Under the pieces are notes generated by a model. That model had not been told where the DNA came from, searched no databases, and saw only the letters and a program-made list of their open reading frames with translations. The translations under genes were made by a program, and so were the position numbers. A stretch of DNA of 64,000 bases from Bradyrhizobium sp. CIAT3101 (GTDB lineage: Bacteria; Pseudomonadota; Alphaproteobacteria; Rhizobiales; Xanthobacteraceae). How positions within the stretch are numbered: the first letter of the stretch is position 1; the number at the start of each line of letters is the position of its first letter. Positions 18,099 to 26,114 of the stretch are shown in pieces. The DNA lies in the NCBI RefSeq assembly GCF_029714945.1, contig NZ_CP121634.1:3679001-3743000 (forward strand), given 5' to 3'.

Positions 18099-18125
18099 GG
18101 TCGCCTTATGACCGCTAAGGCGGCC
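18099..18125. repeat. hairpin around CGCCTTA/TAAGGCG
   Basis: CGCCTTA (18102-18108) pairs with TAAGGCG (18116-18122) over a 7-base loop, extended by one T-G wobble and GG/CC to ten pairs. It belongs to the hairpin cluster. A further TGACCG/CGGTCA hairpin (18143-18159) touches the stop of the small gene that follows and may act as its terminator. Confidence 0.65.
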
Positions 18126-18156
18126 TCAAACTAGAACGACTGTGACCGGCATACGG

Positions 18157-18339
18157 TCAGGTGAATTCGGCCTGCCGTGCCGCGGCGTCGTAGACCTTGA
18201 TTTGAATGGCCGGAAACCGGTCCTTCAGCTCGATGGCCGCTCTGTGCGCGCCTTCTCTGGTGGAGAACGTCGTTTTGGCGTGGCCATCTACAATGATCGC
18301 GAACCCTTCGAGTGGAAGGTCGTGAAGGCGCTGGTGCAT
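18157..18339 (-). CDS. small conserved-looking hypothetical protein
   Basis: 60 aa, MHQRLHDLPLEGFAIIVDGH at the start, then a stretch with alternating beta and helix character (FSTREGAHRAAIELKDRFP, IQIKVYDAAARQAEFT). The internal TREGA..AA.ELK.RFP..QI.VYDA pattern resembles small proteins of unknown function that I associate with Bradyrhizobium-type genomes (memory, not searched). A GGGGGAT lies about 12 bases before the ATG. Stop overlaps a hairpin. Confidence 0.6.
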   Translation of the reverse strand: MHQRLHDLPLEGFAIIVDGHAKTTFSTREGAHRAAIELKDRFPAIQIKVYDAAARQAEFT

Positions 18340-18428
18340 GATCGTTTAATATCCCCCGTGCGGCGGATTTGGCGTGAGTCGTGCGGACTGTTCAAGCCAT
18401 GGCGAGTGCCGACCGTGACCCGCCAGCC

Positions 18429-18581
18429 TCAGTCGGACAAGCGTCGGATCGCGACGATGCGCCAACGAGCGCCGTCGAACCATTTCTCCGCGGCGCTGCG
18501 AGCTGAGTCCTCGTTCAAAGCTTTGAGGTCAGTCTTCAGGTTCCGCTCGCCATCGGCGAGCTGAATTCGAAACATTGCCAT
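18429..18581 (-). CDS. small hypothetical protein
   Basis: 50 aa read by hand from the minus strand: MAMFRIQLADGERNLKTDLK... ending WRIVAIRRLSD. GGGAG lies seven bases upstream of the ATG at 18581. The sequence has balanced composition and a plausible small fold (FRIQLADGER, then a helix with DSARSAAEKWFDGARW), reading in the same direction as the 18157 gene 90 bp away. Function unknown. Confidence 0.58.
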   Translation of the reverse strand: MAMFRIQLADGERNLKTDLKALNEDSARSAAEKWFDGARWRIVAIRRLSD

Positions 18582-18599
18582 TTTGCGACTCCCTTAGTT

Positions 18600-18747
18600 G
18601 GAGGGGAGGTTGGCGCCGCATGGTTAATGAAAGGTTTGCGGTACCCAATCCGTCATTCTGATAATGATAAATTTTCTAATGATCTCAATAGGTAATGGGT
18701 TATTTAAATGTCAGAGCGAAAGAAAAAAAACGCTGGCGTAATTTGAG
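18600..18747. other. AT-rich stretch left of the tRNA-Gly fragment
   Basis: The composition drops sharply to AT-rich (around 18660-18735, including an A8 run near 18730) compared with the GC-rich surroundings. No gene. This is typical of the end of an integrated element. Confidence 0.55.
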
Positions 18748-18748
18748 A

Positions 18749-18792
18749 CTTCCAAGCTGAATACGAGGGTTCGATTCCCTTCACCCGCTCCA
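18749..18792 (+). other. 3' fragment of tRNA-Gly(GCC): candidate att site
   Basis: The 44 bases match, from memory of alphaproteobacterial tRNA-Gly(GCC), the end of the anticodon loop, anticodon stem (TTCCAAGCTGAA), variable loop, T arm (GAGGGTTCGATTCCCTTC) and acceptor strand CACCCGCTCCA. The T stem GAGGG/CCCTT..C and TTCGATT loop are intact, but the matching 5' half (expected GCGGGTG...) is absent. A truncated tRNA 3' end is the usual footprint of integrase-mediated insertion. Orientation implies the inserted element lies to the left. Exact left border is uncertain by a few bases. Confidence 0.75.
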
Positions 18793-18827
18793 GTGTTTTC
18801 AATGGCTTAGTCTGCCAAGTCTGTCTA

Positions 18828-18859
18828 ATTCTGACAGAGCGCGCTTTTTCATTCTGACA
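18828..18859 (+). repeat. ATTCTGACA direct repeats near the att fragment
   Basis: ATTCTGACA occurs at 18828-18836 and 18851-18859, and ATTCTGATA at 18655-18663 on the other side of the tRNA fragment. Short direct repeats around a tRNA core could be integrase arm-type sites. No further support. Confidence 0.35.
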
Positions 18860-18864
18860 AACGT

Positions 18865-18951
18865 TCACTTTCCCTTCGCTTGCCTGACTCGCCGCTTGAT
18901 GCGTTTCATTTGTGCATCCTGCTTTGCTTCATCGTCATCGTGCAGGTAACG
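18865..18951 (-). pseudogene. possible C-terminal remnant of a tyrosine integrase
   Basis: Minus-strand frame closed by an in-frame stop at 18952-18954 encodes 28 residues starting RYLHDDDEAKQDAQ and ending in a basic tail. The RYLHxxDEAK pattern resembles the region around the catalytic tyrosine at the very end of phage-type integrases (RYLHPDDEA in many). The position beside a tRNA fragment fits. Very short; may be chance. Confidence 0.3.
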
Positions 18952-19056
18952 TTACTCCCGTCCGGTTATGTTACTTGAATATTATCCATGCGATCACACA
19001 GGCGGGGTGAACCGCTGTGAGGGCGCGACTGCGACATGGTTTCGCTTGCGGGTTGC

Positions 19057-19554
19057 TCAGAACGGCGAGGCCACAGGCCATCGCAGCGAGTGCCACTGGC
19101 CGGCTGCGATCTGGCCGCGGCTCATTTTCGAGGCGACCGCGTTGCGCAGCTTCGCGAAATTCTCGCGGTTTCGTTTCGGGGCATGCGCCGCGGCCAGGTT
19201 GAGCCATTTGTAGGCGGCGACGTCGTCCTGCGGAACGCCCTGGCCCTTGTCGTAGGCGAGGCCCAGCAGATATTGCGCCGTACCATCGCCTTGTTCGGCT
19301 GCCAGGCGGTACCAATAGCCCGCGGCGTCGTAGGCCTGCGGAAGACCTTGTCCTGTCGCGTACATGAAGCCGACCATGGCCTGAGCGCGGGCGTTTCCTC
19401 GCTCGGCTAGCGGCAGCAACAGACGTGCGGCGCCGCTGTAATTGCCACGGGAGAATGCAGCGTTTCCGGCGCCGAGCGTATCCGCGTGGGCAACGCCAGT
19501 TGTGGCGATCCCCAGGACGGCCATGAGCAAGAGGAGTCTGCCCGACTTGATCAT
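19057..19554 (-). CDS. secreted Sel1-repeat (SLR) protein
   Basis: 165 aa from ATG 19554 with GGAGCGG upstream. A signal peptide (LLLLMAVLGIATTGVAHADT) precedes about three Sel1-like repeats: AAFSRGNYSGAARLLLPLAERGNARAQAMVGFMY, AYDAAGYWYRLAAEQGDGTAQYLLGLAY and DVAAYKWLNLAAAHA. Such helical repeats are protein-binding scaffolds, here periplasmic. It starts 16 bp after gspD on the same strand, so it is almost certainly co-transcribed and may assist secretin assembly or stability (inference). Confidence 0.88.
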   Translation of the reverse strand: MIKSGRLLLLMAVLGIATTGVAHADTLGAGNAAFSRGNYSGAARLLLPLAERGNARAQAMVGFMYATGQGLPQAYDAAGYWYRLAAEQGDGTAQYLLGLAYDKGQGVPQDDVAAYKWLNLAAAHAPKRNRENFAKLRNAVASKMSRGQIAAGQWHSLRWPVASPF

Positions 19555-19570
19555 AGATCCGCTCCGAGGT

Positions 19571-21943
19571 TCAGCGGTAGGTGGTGGGTGCAATCTGCTT
19601 CGGCCCGATCGCGTTGATCGTGCCTCGCAGCTTGGTGCGCAACTCCTCGGCGACGAAATGTGCGTCCGCGCCGTCACGGATGATTTGCGGGCGGATGAAG
19701 ATGATCAACTCGGTGCGCTTGATCTGCTTGTCGGTCTGCCCGAATACGGCCTCGCCGAGGACGGGGATCTGGTCGAGCCCCGGAATGCCCGCGCGGGATT
19801 TGGTCTGGCTGTCGCTGATCAGGCCCGCCAGCAGCACGGTCTGGCCGCTCGCGACCGCAACGGAGCTGCGCACCTTGCGGGTCGACACGGTCGGGGTGAG
19901 CGAGTTGGTCGAGGTCGAGGACGAGCTCGATGACGGCGAGGCGGCCACGGGATTGGAAATCTCCTGCTCGACGTCGAGCCTGACATTACCGTTGGCGTTG
20001 ATCCGCGGCACCACGCGCAGGATGATGCCGGTGCTGCGATAATCGGTGGTGTTGGCGATGGTGTTGCTGCCGGTCAGCACGGTTGCGCTTCCGGTCTGGA
20101 TCGGGATTTCGTCGCCGACCTGCAGCGTCGCGATCTGGTTGTCGATCACGACGACGGAGGGGTTCGACAGGACTTTGACGTCAGTGATCGAGTGCAGCGC
20201 GTTGAGCACGGCCCGCGGCGTCGAAGCGCTGCCGACGAGGAAATTGAAGCCGGGAATGGCGCGCTGGAGCGCGACGTCGGCCGCCGCGGCGACGACGGAG
20301 GTGGCGCCATTGTAGCCGAACGAGCCGGTATCAGGCTTGAGCCCGAGATCGCGGCTCATGATGTAGGACTGCACGCCGTACTGTAGGTCGTCCGTCAGTG
20401 TCACCTCGGCTATCGTTGCATCGATCGCGACCTGGAGCTGCGGCTGGTCGACTTCCTTGATGGTCTGTTCGATAGTGCGGTACTGCTCCTGGCTTGCATA
20501 GATCAGCAGCGTGTTGTTGACGCTGTCTGCGGTGATGCGGACGCCATCGAGCACGCCGGCCCCGCCAGGGCCGGAGCGTCCGCCGCTCTGGCCGGATGCG
20601 GAGTTGTCGAACAGGCCACCGCCGCCCTGGACGCCGCCGGCGCTCGATCCATAGCCGCCCTGATTGCCGGAGGAGGCGTCGGCCGATGCATTGCTGCTGC
20701 CGCCGCTGCGTCCGCTCGATCCGAAGCCTCCGGAGCCGGATTGGCCGGTCGGCGAGGCCGACAGGCGATTGAGTGCCGAGCCGCCGCTCGAACTCGCCGA
20801 CATGCCGGAGCCCGGCGCGACCTGGCCGGATGGACTATCGAGCGGTGACGAGGAGGAGCCTGAAGAGCCGCTGCCGCCGAACACGTCGTTCAGCACCCGC
20901 GCGATCTGCTTGGCATCGCCGAATTTCACCCGATAGACGTGGACTGCCGATCGTCCGGTATTGGTGGTGTCGAGACGGTGAATCCAGGTCTCGACGCGGC
21001 TCAGCAATTCCGGCTTCCGCGTCACCGCGAGCACCGCATTCATGCGGGCGATCGACTGGAACTTGATGACGCCCTGGGTCATGCCGCCTTCGCCGGAATC
21101 CACGATCTTGTCGAGTTCGGCGATGATCGGTCCCGGATTGCTGTTCTGCACCGGGAAGATGCCGACGGACTGTCCCTTCAGGAAGTCCGCGTCGAAGGAG
21201 AGCACGAGATCGACCGCGTTACGTCGCTCGCTTCCAGTGCCCTGAACCAGGATGAGATTGCGGCTGGTGTCGGCGCGGATCATGCCCTGCTTGGTGGCAA
21301 AGCTGTCGACCAGCTTGATGACCGTCTGCGCGGAGACATATTGTAGCGGCACGACCGTGATGCCGTAGCCGGGGACCATGCGGTCGGCCGCATCCGCCGA
21401 GCCGACCCCGACCGCGTCGGACTGGGGCATCAACCGGTAACCGGTGTCGTCGCGCACCAGCGCAACACCGACCAGGCGTAGCGCGTTTTCGAGCGCGAAC
21501 ACGACATCCGTCTTGGGGATCGGCCGGCCCGATGACAGGCTGATATTGCCCTGGACGCGCGGGTCGATGACGTAGCCGACGCCCAGGATGTCGCCGAGCA
21601 CGATCTTGGCGACCGAGGCGATCGGCGAATTGTCGAAATTCAACTCGAACTTGTCCGTGCTCGCCGTGGCGGCCTGCGCCGATGTCGCGATCGGCGTATC
21701 GTCGCCGGGATCGGCTGCATAGATCGCAGTCTTGGCCTTGGGGCCAGTGCTGAGCTGCCGCTGCGGCAACTGGTTCGGATAACGCGGCATCAGGTCGACT
21801 GAGCGGACCTTGTCGAAGACGTCGGGGTCCTTGTTGTTATTGTAGTCGGCCTCGATGTTACTCACAGTGTTGCACGACCCGAGTAGCACGGACATCAGTG
21901 CGCATTGAAGGACGAAGCCGATCCGGAATGCTGTTCGGCCCAC
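19571..21943 (-). CDS. gspD: type II secretion outer-membrane secretin GspD
   Basis: 790 aa from GTG 21943, chosen because GGGG lies six bases upstream and it gives a compact lipoprotein signal (FVLQCALMSVLLGSC, lipid-bearing Cys24). A GTG at 21955 is possible. N-terminal N0-N3 domains run to about residue 470 (FELNFDNSPIASVAKIVLGDILGVGYVIDP; PLQYVSAQTVIKLVDSFA; VYRVKFGDAKQIARVLNDVFG). The secretin barrel follows (VKVLSNPSVVVIDNQIATLQVGDEIPI; VRSSVAVASGQTVLLAGLISDS; PGLDQIPVLGEAVFG; RTELIIFIRPQII). A Gly/Ser-rich insert of about 110 residues interrupts the N3 region. It forms the outer-membrane exit pore. It is divergent from gspE-M. Confidence 0.95.
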   Translation of the reverse strand: MGRTAFRIGFVLQCALMSVLLGSCNTVSNIEADYNNNKDPDVFDKVRSVDLMPRYPNQLPQRQLSTGPKAKTAIYAADPGDDTPIATSAQAATASTDKFELNFDNSPIASVAKIVLGDILGVGYVIDPRVQGNISLSSGRPIPKTDVVFALENALRLVGVALVRDDTGYRLMPQSDAVGVGSADAADRMVPGYGITVVPLQYVSAQTVIKLVDSFATKQGMIRADTSRNLILVQGTGSERRNAVDLVLSFDADFLKGQSVGIFPVQNSNPGPIIAELDKIVDSGEGGMTQGVIKFQSIARMNAVLAVTRKPELLSRVETWIHRLDTTNTGRSAVHVYRVKFGDAKQIARVLNDVFGGSGSSGSSSSPLDSPSGQVAPGSGMSASSSGGSALNRLSASPTGQSGSGGFGSSGRSGGSSNASADASSGNQGGYGSSAGGVQGGGGLFDNSASGQSGGRSGPGGAGVLDGVRITADSVNNTLLIYASQEQYRTIEQTIKEVDQPQLQVAIDATIAEVTLTDDLQYGVQSYIMSRDLGLKPDTGSFGYNGATSVVAAAADVALQRAIPGFNFLVGSASTPRAVLNALHSITDVKVLSNPSVVVIDNQIATLQVGDEIPIQTGSATVLTGSNTIANTTDYRSTGIILRVVPRINANGNVRLDVEQEISNPVAASPSSSSSSTSTNSLTPTVSTRKVRSSVAVASGQTVLLAGLISDSQTKSRAGIPGLDQIPVLGEAVFGQTDKQIKRTELIIFIRPQIIRDGADAHFVAEELRTKLRGTINAIGPKQIAPTTYR

Positions 21944-22259
21944 AATCAACCCCACTCACGCGCTGCCCGTTGCCGCCGCGAGGCGGGGCGGGCCGAATGG
22001 GCGACTGCTTAACGCTGTCCTGTGACAGTCATGTGTTATCAATGTTGCCGATGATGCTACGAATGTGATCAAAATGTTATGTGATCGCGTGGCGGAGAAA
22101 ATCGCGCTGGAATATCAACGTCCTTGAGTGTCGTCCCGATGGACCGAGCCGGAGGCGCCGGCACGGGCAATCGCACCGTCACATTTCCATTCGGACAAGT
22201 AAGGTAAACGGCGCGCTCGCCGCTTTGAGCGGCTGTCAGAGTTTTGCCGGTAGACGTTC
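21944..22259. other. divergent promoter region of the gsp locus
   Basis: 316 bases between gspD and gspE. It contains AT-rich elements GTGTTATCAATGTTG (22033-22047) and AATGTTATGTG (22073-22083), which resemble ATGTTA/TAACAT motifs before several envelope genes further right. No gene. Confidence 0.6.
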
Positions 22260-23945
22260 ATGGCTTCCCCGAATGCGCACGAGTTTGCAGCTCGTTTCAG
22301 CCAGAAAACCGGCCTGAAGGCGGATGCGGACAAGCTCGGCAGGTTGAACGGATCCGGTCCCGCCGAGGGCGGCCTGCGCAAGCTCTGGGAAATGAGCGAA
22401 TTGTCGGCCAGCGAGTTTGCCGACGAGGTCGCGCTGTTCTTCGAGCTGCCGCGGGTCACGCTGCAGGAGATGATGGCGGCGGAATCCCGGGTGCAGCAGT
22501 TCTCGCGGCGGTTTCTGCGCGAGATGGCGGTGTTTCCGTGTCAGCCGGCCGGGGGATCGCCGGTGCTTGTGCTGGCCGACCCGACCGATCGCGCGTCGAT
22601 CCAGGCGGCGGGTATCGTACTTGGGACGGCGCCTATTATTAAAGTGGCCTCGTTCGAGGATATCGGCACCGTGCTCGATCAGCGTCTTGGTGAGGAGGAC
22701 GCTGCAGCCACCGACAACGCCGTAAATGCCACGGTGCAGGACGACGACATCGACAATTTGCGCGACCTCGCCAGCGGCGCGCCGGTCGTCCGGGCCGTCA
22801 ACGACTTGTTCGAGACGGCGGTGGAGCTGCGGGCCAGCGACATTCACATCGAGCCGGGTCGCTCGTCTCTGACCATACGTATGCGCGTCGATGGTCTGCT
22901 GCGCAATGTGGCAACGCCGAGCGGCGTGCCGCCGGCGGCGGTGATCTCCCGCATCAAGATCCTGGCGGGGCTCAACATTGCCGAGCGCCGTTTGCCGCAG
23001 GACGGTGGAGCGCGCGTACGTGCGGCGCGATCGGAGATCGACGTGCGCGTCGCGATCATGCCGACGCAGCATGGCGAGTCCGCCGTCATCCGTTTGCTGC
23101 CGCGGGATCGCGCGCTGCTGTCGATCGACAAGCTGGGCTTTCTGGCGAGCGATCAGGGCAAATTGCGCCGGATGCTGGCCCTGCCGCACGGCATGATCAT
23201 CGTCACCGGACCGACCGGCAGCGGCAAGACCACGACGCTCGCGACCGTGCTGTCGCTGCTCAACGAGCCGACACGGAAGATCCTGACCATCGAGGATCCC
23301 GTCGAATACGAAATCCCCGGCATTTCGCAATCTCAGGCCAAGCCGTCGATCGGCCTGACCTTTGCGACCGCGCTGCGCTCCTTCGTGCGTCAGGACCCTG
23401 ATGTGATCATGGTCGGCGAGGTCCGTGATTCCGAGACGGCGCATGTCGCCATCCACGCCGCGCTCACCGGCCATCTCGTGCTGACCACGCTGCACACCGA
23501 GACGGCGGCTGCCGCTGTGCCGCGTCTCCTCGATCTCGGCGTCGAGGCATTCCTGCTGCGCTCGACCTTGCGCGCGGTGATCGCGCAGCGTTTGGTGCGT
23601 CAGCTCTGCGACCGCTGCAAGACCAGCCGGCCGCTGACCCATGCCGACGTCGAAGCCGACCCGCGCTACACGGCGGTGGGTCTGTCCGTCGGTAACGTCA
23701 TCTTCGAACCGGCCGGCTGCGAGCGTTGCGGCGGCGTCGGCTATCGCGGCCGTATTGGCGTGTTCGAGGTGCTGGAGATGAACGAAGAGGTCCGCGCGCT
23801 GGTCGAGGAGCAGTCCGACTGGGAATCTATCGACAAGGTCGCCATCCGCAACGGCATGACGACGATGATCGAGGACGGCCTTGCAAAATGCCTGTCGGGC
23901 ATGACCTCGGCGGCGGAGATCCTTCGCGTGACCACCGTGCGGTGA
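22260..23945 (+). CDS. gspE: type II secretion ATPase GspE
   Basis: 561 aa. An N-terminal GspE-N domain (to about 150) is followed by the secretion ATPase core: Walker A GPTGSGKTTT (about 317-326), Asp box LTIEDPVEYEIPG, Walker B RQDPDVIMVGEVRDSETA and His box HLVLTTLHTE. A tetracysteine zinc motif (CDRCK...CERCGG, about 450-490) is present as in classical GspE. It powers pseudopilus assembly at the inner membrane. First gene of a ten-gene plus-strand operon. Confidence 0.97.
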   Translation: MASPNAHEFAARFSQKTGLKADADKLGRLNGSGPAEGGLRKLWEMSELSASEFADEVALFFELPRVTLQEMMAAESRVQQFSRRFLREMAVFPCQPAGGSPVLVLADPTDRASIQAAGIVLGTAPIIKVASFEDIGTVLDQRLGEEDAAATDNAVNATVQDDDIDNLRDLASGAPVVRAVNDLFETAVELRASDIHIEPGRSSLTIRMRVDGLLRNVATPSGVPPAAVISRIKILAGLNIAERRLPQDGGARVRAARSEIDVRVAIMPTQHGESAVIRLLPRDRALLSIDKLGFLASDQGKLRRMLALPHGMIIVTGPTGSGKTTTLATVLSLLNEPTRKILTIEDPVEYEIPGISQSQAKPSIGLTFATALRSFVRQDPDVIMVGEVRDSETAHVAIHAALTGHLVLTTLHTETAAAAVPRLLDLGVEAFLLRSTLRAVIAQRLVRQLCDRCKTSRPLTHADVEADPRYTAVGLSVGNVIFEPAGCERCGGVGYRGRIGVFEVLEMNEEVRALVEEQSDWESIDKVAIRNGMTTMIEDGLAKCLSGMTSAAEILRVTTVR

Positions 23946-23949
23946 CGAG

Positions 23950-25167
23950 ATGCCGAACTTCCGCTATCGCGCCCTGACACAGAAGGGCGAAGTCGTTTCC
24001 GGCTCGATCACCGCGGCCGATCTCTCCGAGGTCGCCCAGCGCATCGAATATCTCGGCCTGGTCGCGATCGATGCGGGCCCCGAGGAGGAAGCCAAGGGCT
24101 GGTCGCTGTCGCTGGCCTCGCTGACACTGTCGAAGCCGGGCCCAGCCGACGTCACCATCTTCACCCGCGATCTTGCGCTGCTACTGAAGGCCGGGGCACG
24201 GCTCAACGACGCGCTCGAGCTGCTCGCCAACGATATGGATGTGGGCCGGCTGCGGCCCGTGATCAACGAGATCAAGAACGCGATCCTGTCGGGCGAAAGC
24301 TTTGCCGAGGCACTCGGGCGCGAGCCGACGCTGTTTCCGCCGATGTATGTCGCCCTCGTCAGGGTCGGGGAGATGTCCGGCGGGCTCGATCACATCCTGG
24401 AGACGATCGGCATCGAGCGCACGCGGGCCGAGGCTTTGCGGCGCAAGGTCACCGGCGCCCTGCAATATCCCGCCTTCGTGCTGCTCGCGGCCGGCGGCGT
24501 CTTGATCTTCTTCGTCACGTTCGTGCTGCCGCAATTCTCCGCCGTGCTGCGTGACTTCAATGCGAAGACGGACCCGGTCATCGAGGTGTTCCTCACGCTG
24601 TCCGATATTCTGCGCGGCCATGGCCTCGAGGTTGGCGCCGTGGTCGGCATCGTTGTCATCGGCAGTTGGCTGGCCTGGCGCAGGCCCGGGGTCCGGGCCA
24701 GTGTCGTGACGCAACTCGCGCGGCTTCCGGTGATCTCCACGGTCGTGGAATTCCATCGCGCCGCTTTGTTCTCGCGCAATCTCGGCATCCTGCTCGGCAG
24801 CGGCGTGACGCTGACGGCGACGCTGCGCATCCTGATCGACATCATGACCGCCACCGGCGACGTGCCGGCCTGGGCGGCGATGGCGGATCGCGTCCGTCAC
24901 GGTGGTCGGCTCGCCGAAGCGCTGGCCGCCTCGGCCGTGTTGCCGCCGGTCGCGGTGCGCATGCTGCGGCTCGGCGAAGAGACGGGCCAGCTGCCGACGC
25001 TGTCAGGCCGGGTCGCGGAATTCTACGAGGAGAAGCTTCAGCGGCAGCTCGATCGCGTCGTGGCCATCATCGGCCCCGCGGCGATCATCCTCATCAGTGT
25101 CGTCGTCGGCGGATTGATCGTCTCGGTCATGACGGCGCTGTTGTCGGTTACGCAAGTTGTCGGATGA
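23950..25167 (+). CDS. gspF: type II secretion inner-membrane platform protein GspF
   Basis: 405 aa, starting 4 bp after gspE. It begins PNFRYRALTQKGEVVSGSI, typical of GspF. Two GspF repeats are visible (FTRDLALLLKAGARLNDALELLAND; FSRNLGILLGSGVTLTATLRIL) with membrane segments near AFVLLAAGGVLIFFVTFVL, VVGIVVIGSWLAW and IILISVVVGGLIVSVMTALL. It couples the ATPase to pseudopilin assembly. Confidence 0.96.
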   Translation: MPNFRYRALTQKGEVVSGSITAADLSEVAQRIEYLGLVAIDAGPEEEAKGWSLSLASLTLSKPGPADVTIFTRDLALLLKAGARLNDALELLANDMDVGRLRPVINEIKNAILSGESFAEALGREPTLFPPMYVALVRVGEMSGGLDHILETIGIERTRAEALRRKVTGALQYPAFVLLAAGGVLIFFVTFVLPQFSAVLRDFNAKTDPVIEVFLTLSDILRGHGLEVGAVVGIVVIGSWLAWRRPGVRASVVTQLARLPVISTVVEFHRAALFSRNLGILLGSGVTLTATLRILIDIMTATGDVPAWAAMADRVRHGGRLAEALAASAVLPPVAVRMLRLGEETGQLPTLSGRVAEFYEEKLQRQLDRVVAIIGPAAIILISVVVGGLIVSVMTALLSVTQVVG

Positions 25168-25183
25168 ACAGAGGAGGGCACGC

Positions 25184-25654
25184 ATGATCCGTTTTTCGAG
25201 GGGGAGCCTGTTCGCTCCGCCGCGGCGTCGTCGGCGCCGTCGCGGGGAGGAGGGTTTTACGCTGGTCGAAATGCTGGTGGTCATCACCATCATCGGCATG
25301 ATCATGGCCTTGGTCGGCCCGCGCGTGCTCAATTATCTCAGCGAGTCCCGCGTCAAGGCCGCAAAGATCCAGATCCAGAGTTTTGGCAGCGCGCTCGACC
25401 TGTTCTATCTAGATGCCGGCCGCTTCCCGACGAGCTCGGAAGGTCTGGCTGCGCTCGCGCGTCCGATCAGCGGCGTGAACTCCTGGAATGGTCCCTATGT
25501 GAAGGGCGGCAGCGTTCCCAACGATCCATGGGGCAATCCTTATGTCTACAAGCAGCCCGGTGAGAAGGATCCTTACGAAATCCGTTCGCTCGGTTCGGAT
25601 GGCCAGGAAGGCGGAACGGGAACGGCGGGCGATATCACTTCAGTCGCGAAATAG
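25184..25654 (+). CDS. gspG: major pseudopilin GspG
   Basis: 156 aa from ATG 25184 with GAGGAGGG upstream. The prepilin cleavage site EEGFTLVEMLVVITIIGMIM follows an unusually long, Arg-rich leader (RRRRRRR). The C-terminal GspG domain is standard: FGSALDLFYLDAGRFPTSSEGL, NGPYVKGGSVPNDPWGNPYVY. It is the main building block of the pseudopilus and needs a prepilin peptidase, which is not in this window. Confidence 0.96.
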   Translation: MIRFSRGSLFAPPRRRRRRRGEEGFTLVEMLVVITIIGMIMALVGPRVLNYLSESRVKAAKIQIQSFGSALDLFYLDAGRFPTSSEGLAALARPISGVNSWNGPYVKGGSVPNDPWGNPYVYKQPGEKDPYEIRSLGSDGQEGGTGTAGDITSVAK

Positions 25655-26114
25655 CGGCGAGGCCGGCTTCACGCTGCTGGAGATGGTCTGTGTTCTCGCG
25701 ATCATGGCGCTGCTCGTTGCCATCGCGCTGCCGCGCATGCCGATATCGACGTCGCGGCCGAAGCTGGAAGCCTACGCGATCCAGATCGCGACCTTGCTCA
25801 AGGCCGACCGCAATGCGGCGCTGGGACGCCGGCTCGCGGTCGGCGCCGTCGTCGATGCGCCGGGACGGACGATCAGGGCGGGCTCAAGCCCGAGCATCGT
25901 CAGGGTGCCTGACGATGTTGAGTTCGACGCGCTGCTGCCGCAGCGCTGCAACGGGCGCGACGTGCCGTCGACCATCACGTTTCTGCCGAGCGGGATGTCC
26001 TGTGGCGGAGCGATACGGCTGACGCGGCTCGGAAGCGGATTCGATGTAAGGGTGAACTGGTTGACGGGAGGGGTAGACATTGTCGCGCAGGATATCGTCC
26101 AGGCGTCACAGTGA
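25599..26114 (+). CDS. gspH: minor pseudopilin GspH
   Basis: 171 aa from ATG 25599, the nearest start codon before the prepilin signal; it overlaps the end of gspG by 56 bp in another frame. Processing motif EAGFTLLEMVCVLAIMALL; the rest is a short GspH domain with ADRNAALGRR and ITFLPSGMSCGGAIRL. GspH is part of the pseudopilus tip. The true start could be later at a non-standard codon. Confidence 0.85.
   Translation: MARKAERERRAISLQSRNSGEAGFTLLEMVCVLAIMALLVAIALPRMPISTSRPKLEAYAIQIATLLKADRNAALGRRLAVGAVVDAPGRTIRAGSSPSIVRVPDDVEFDALLPQRCNGRDVPSTITFLPSGMSCGGAIRLTRLGSGFDVRVNWLTGGVDIVAQDIVQASQ

Larger units (their letters stand above)
17618..18156. other. gene-free, hairpin-rich region
   Basis: 539 bases without a supported gene. 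The right half (17911-18159) contains at least five perfect or nearly perfect stem-loops in a row, listed separately. The left half shows nothing I can interpret. Confidence 0.6.

Noticed and set aside
18142..18564. 140-codon plus-strand frame
   Set aside because: It is antisense to two small minus-strand genes that have better starts and protein-like composition.
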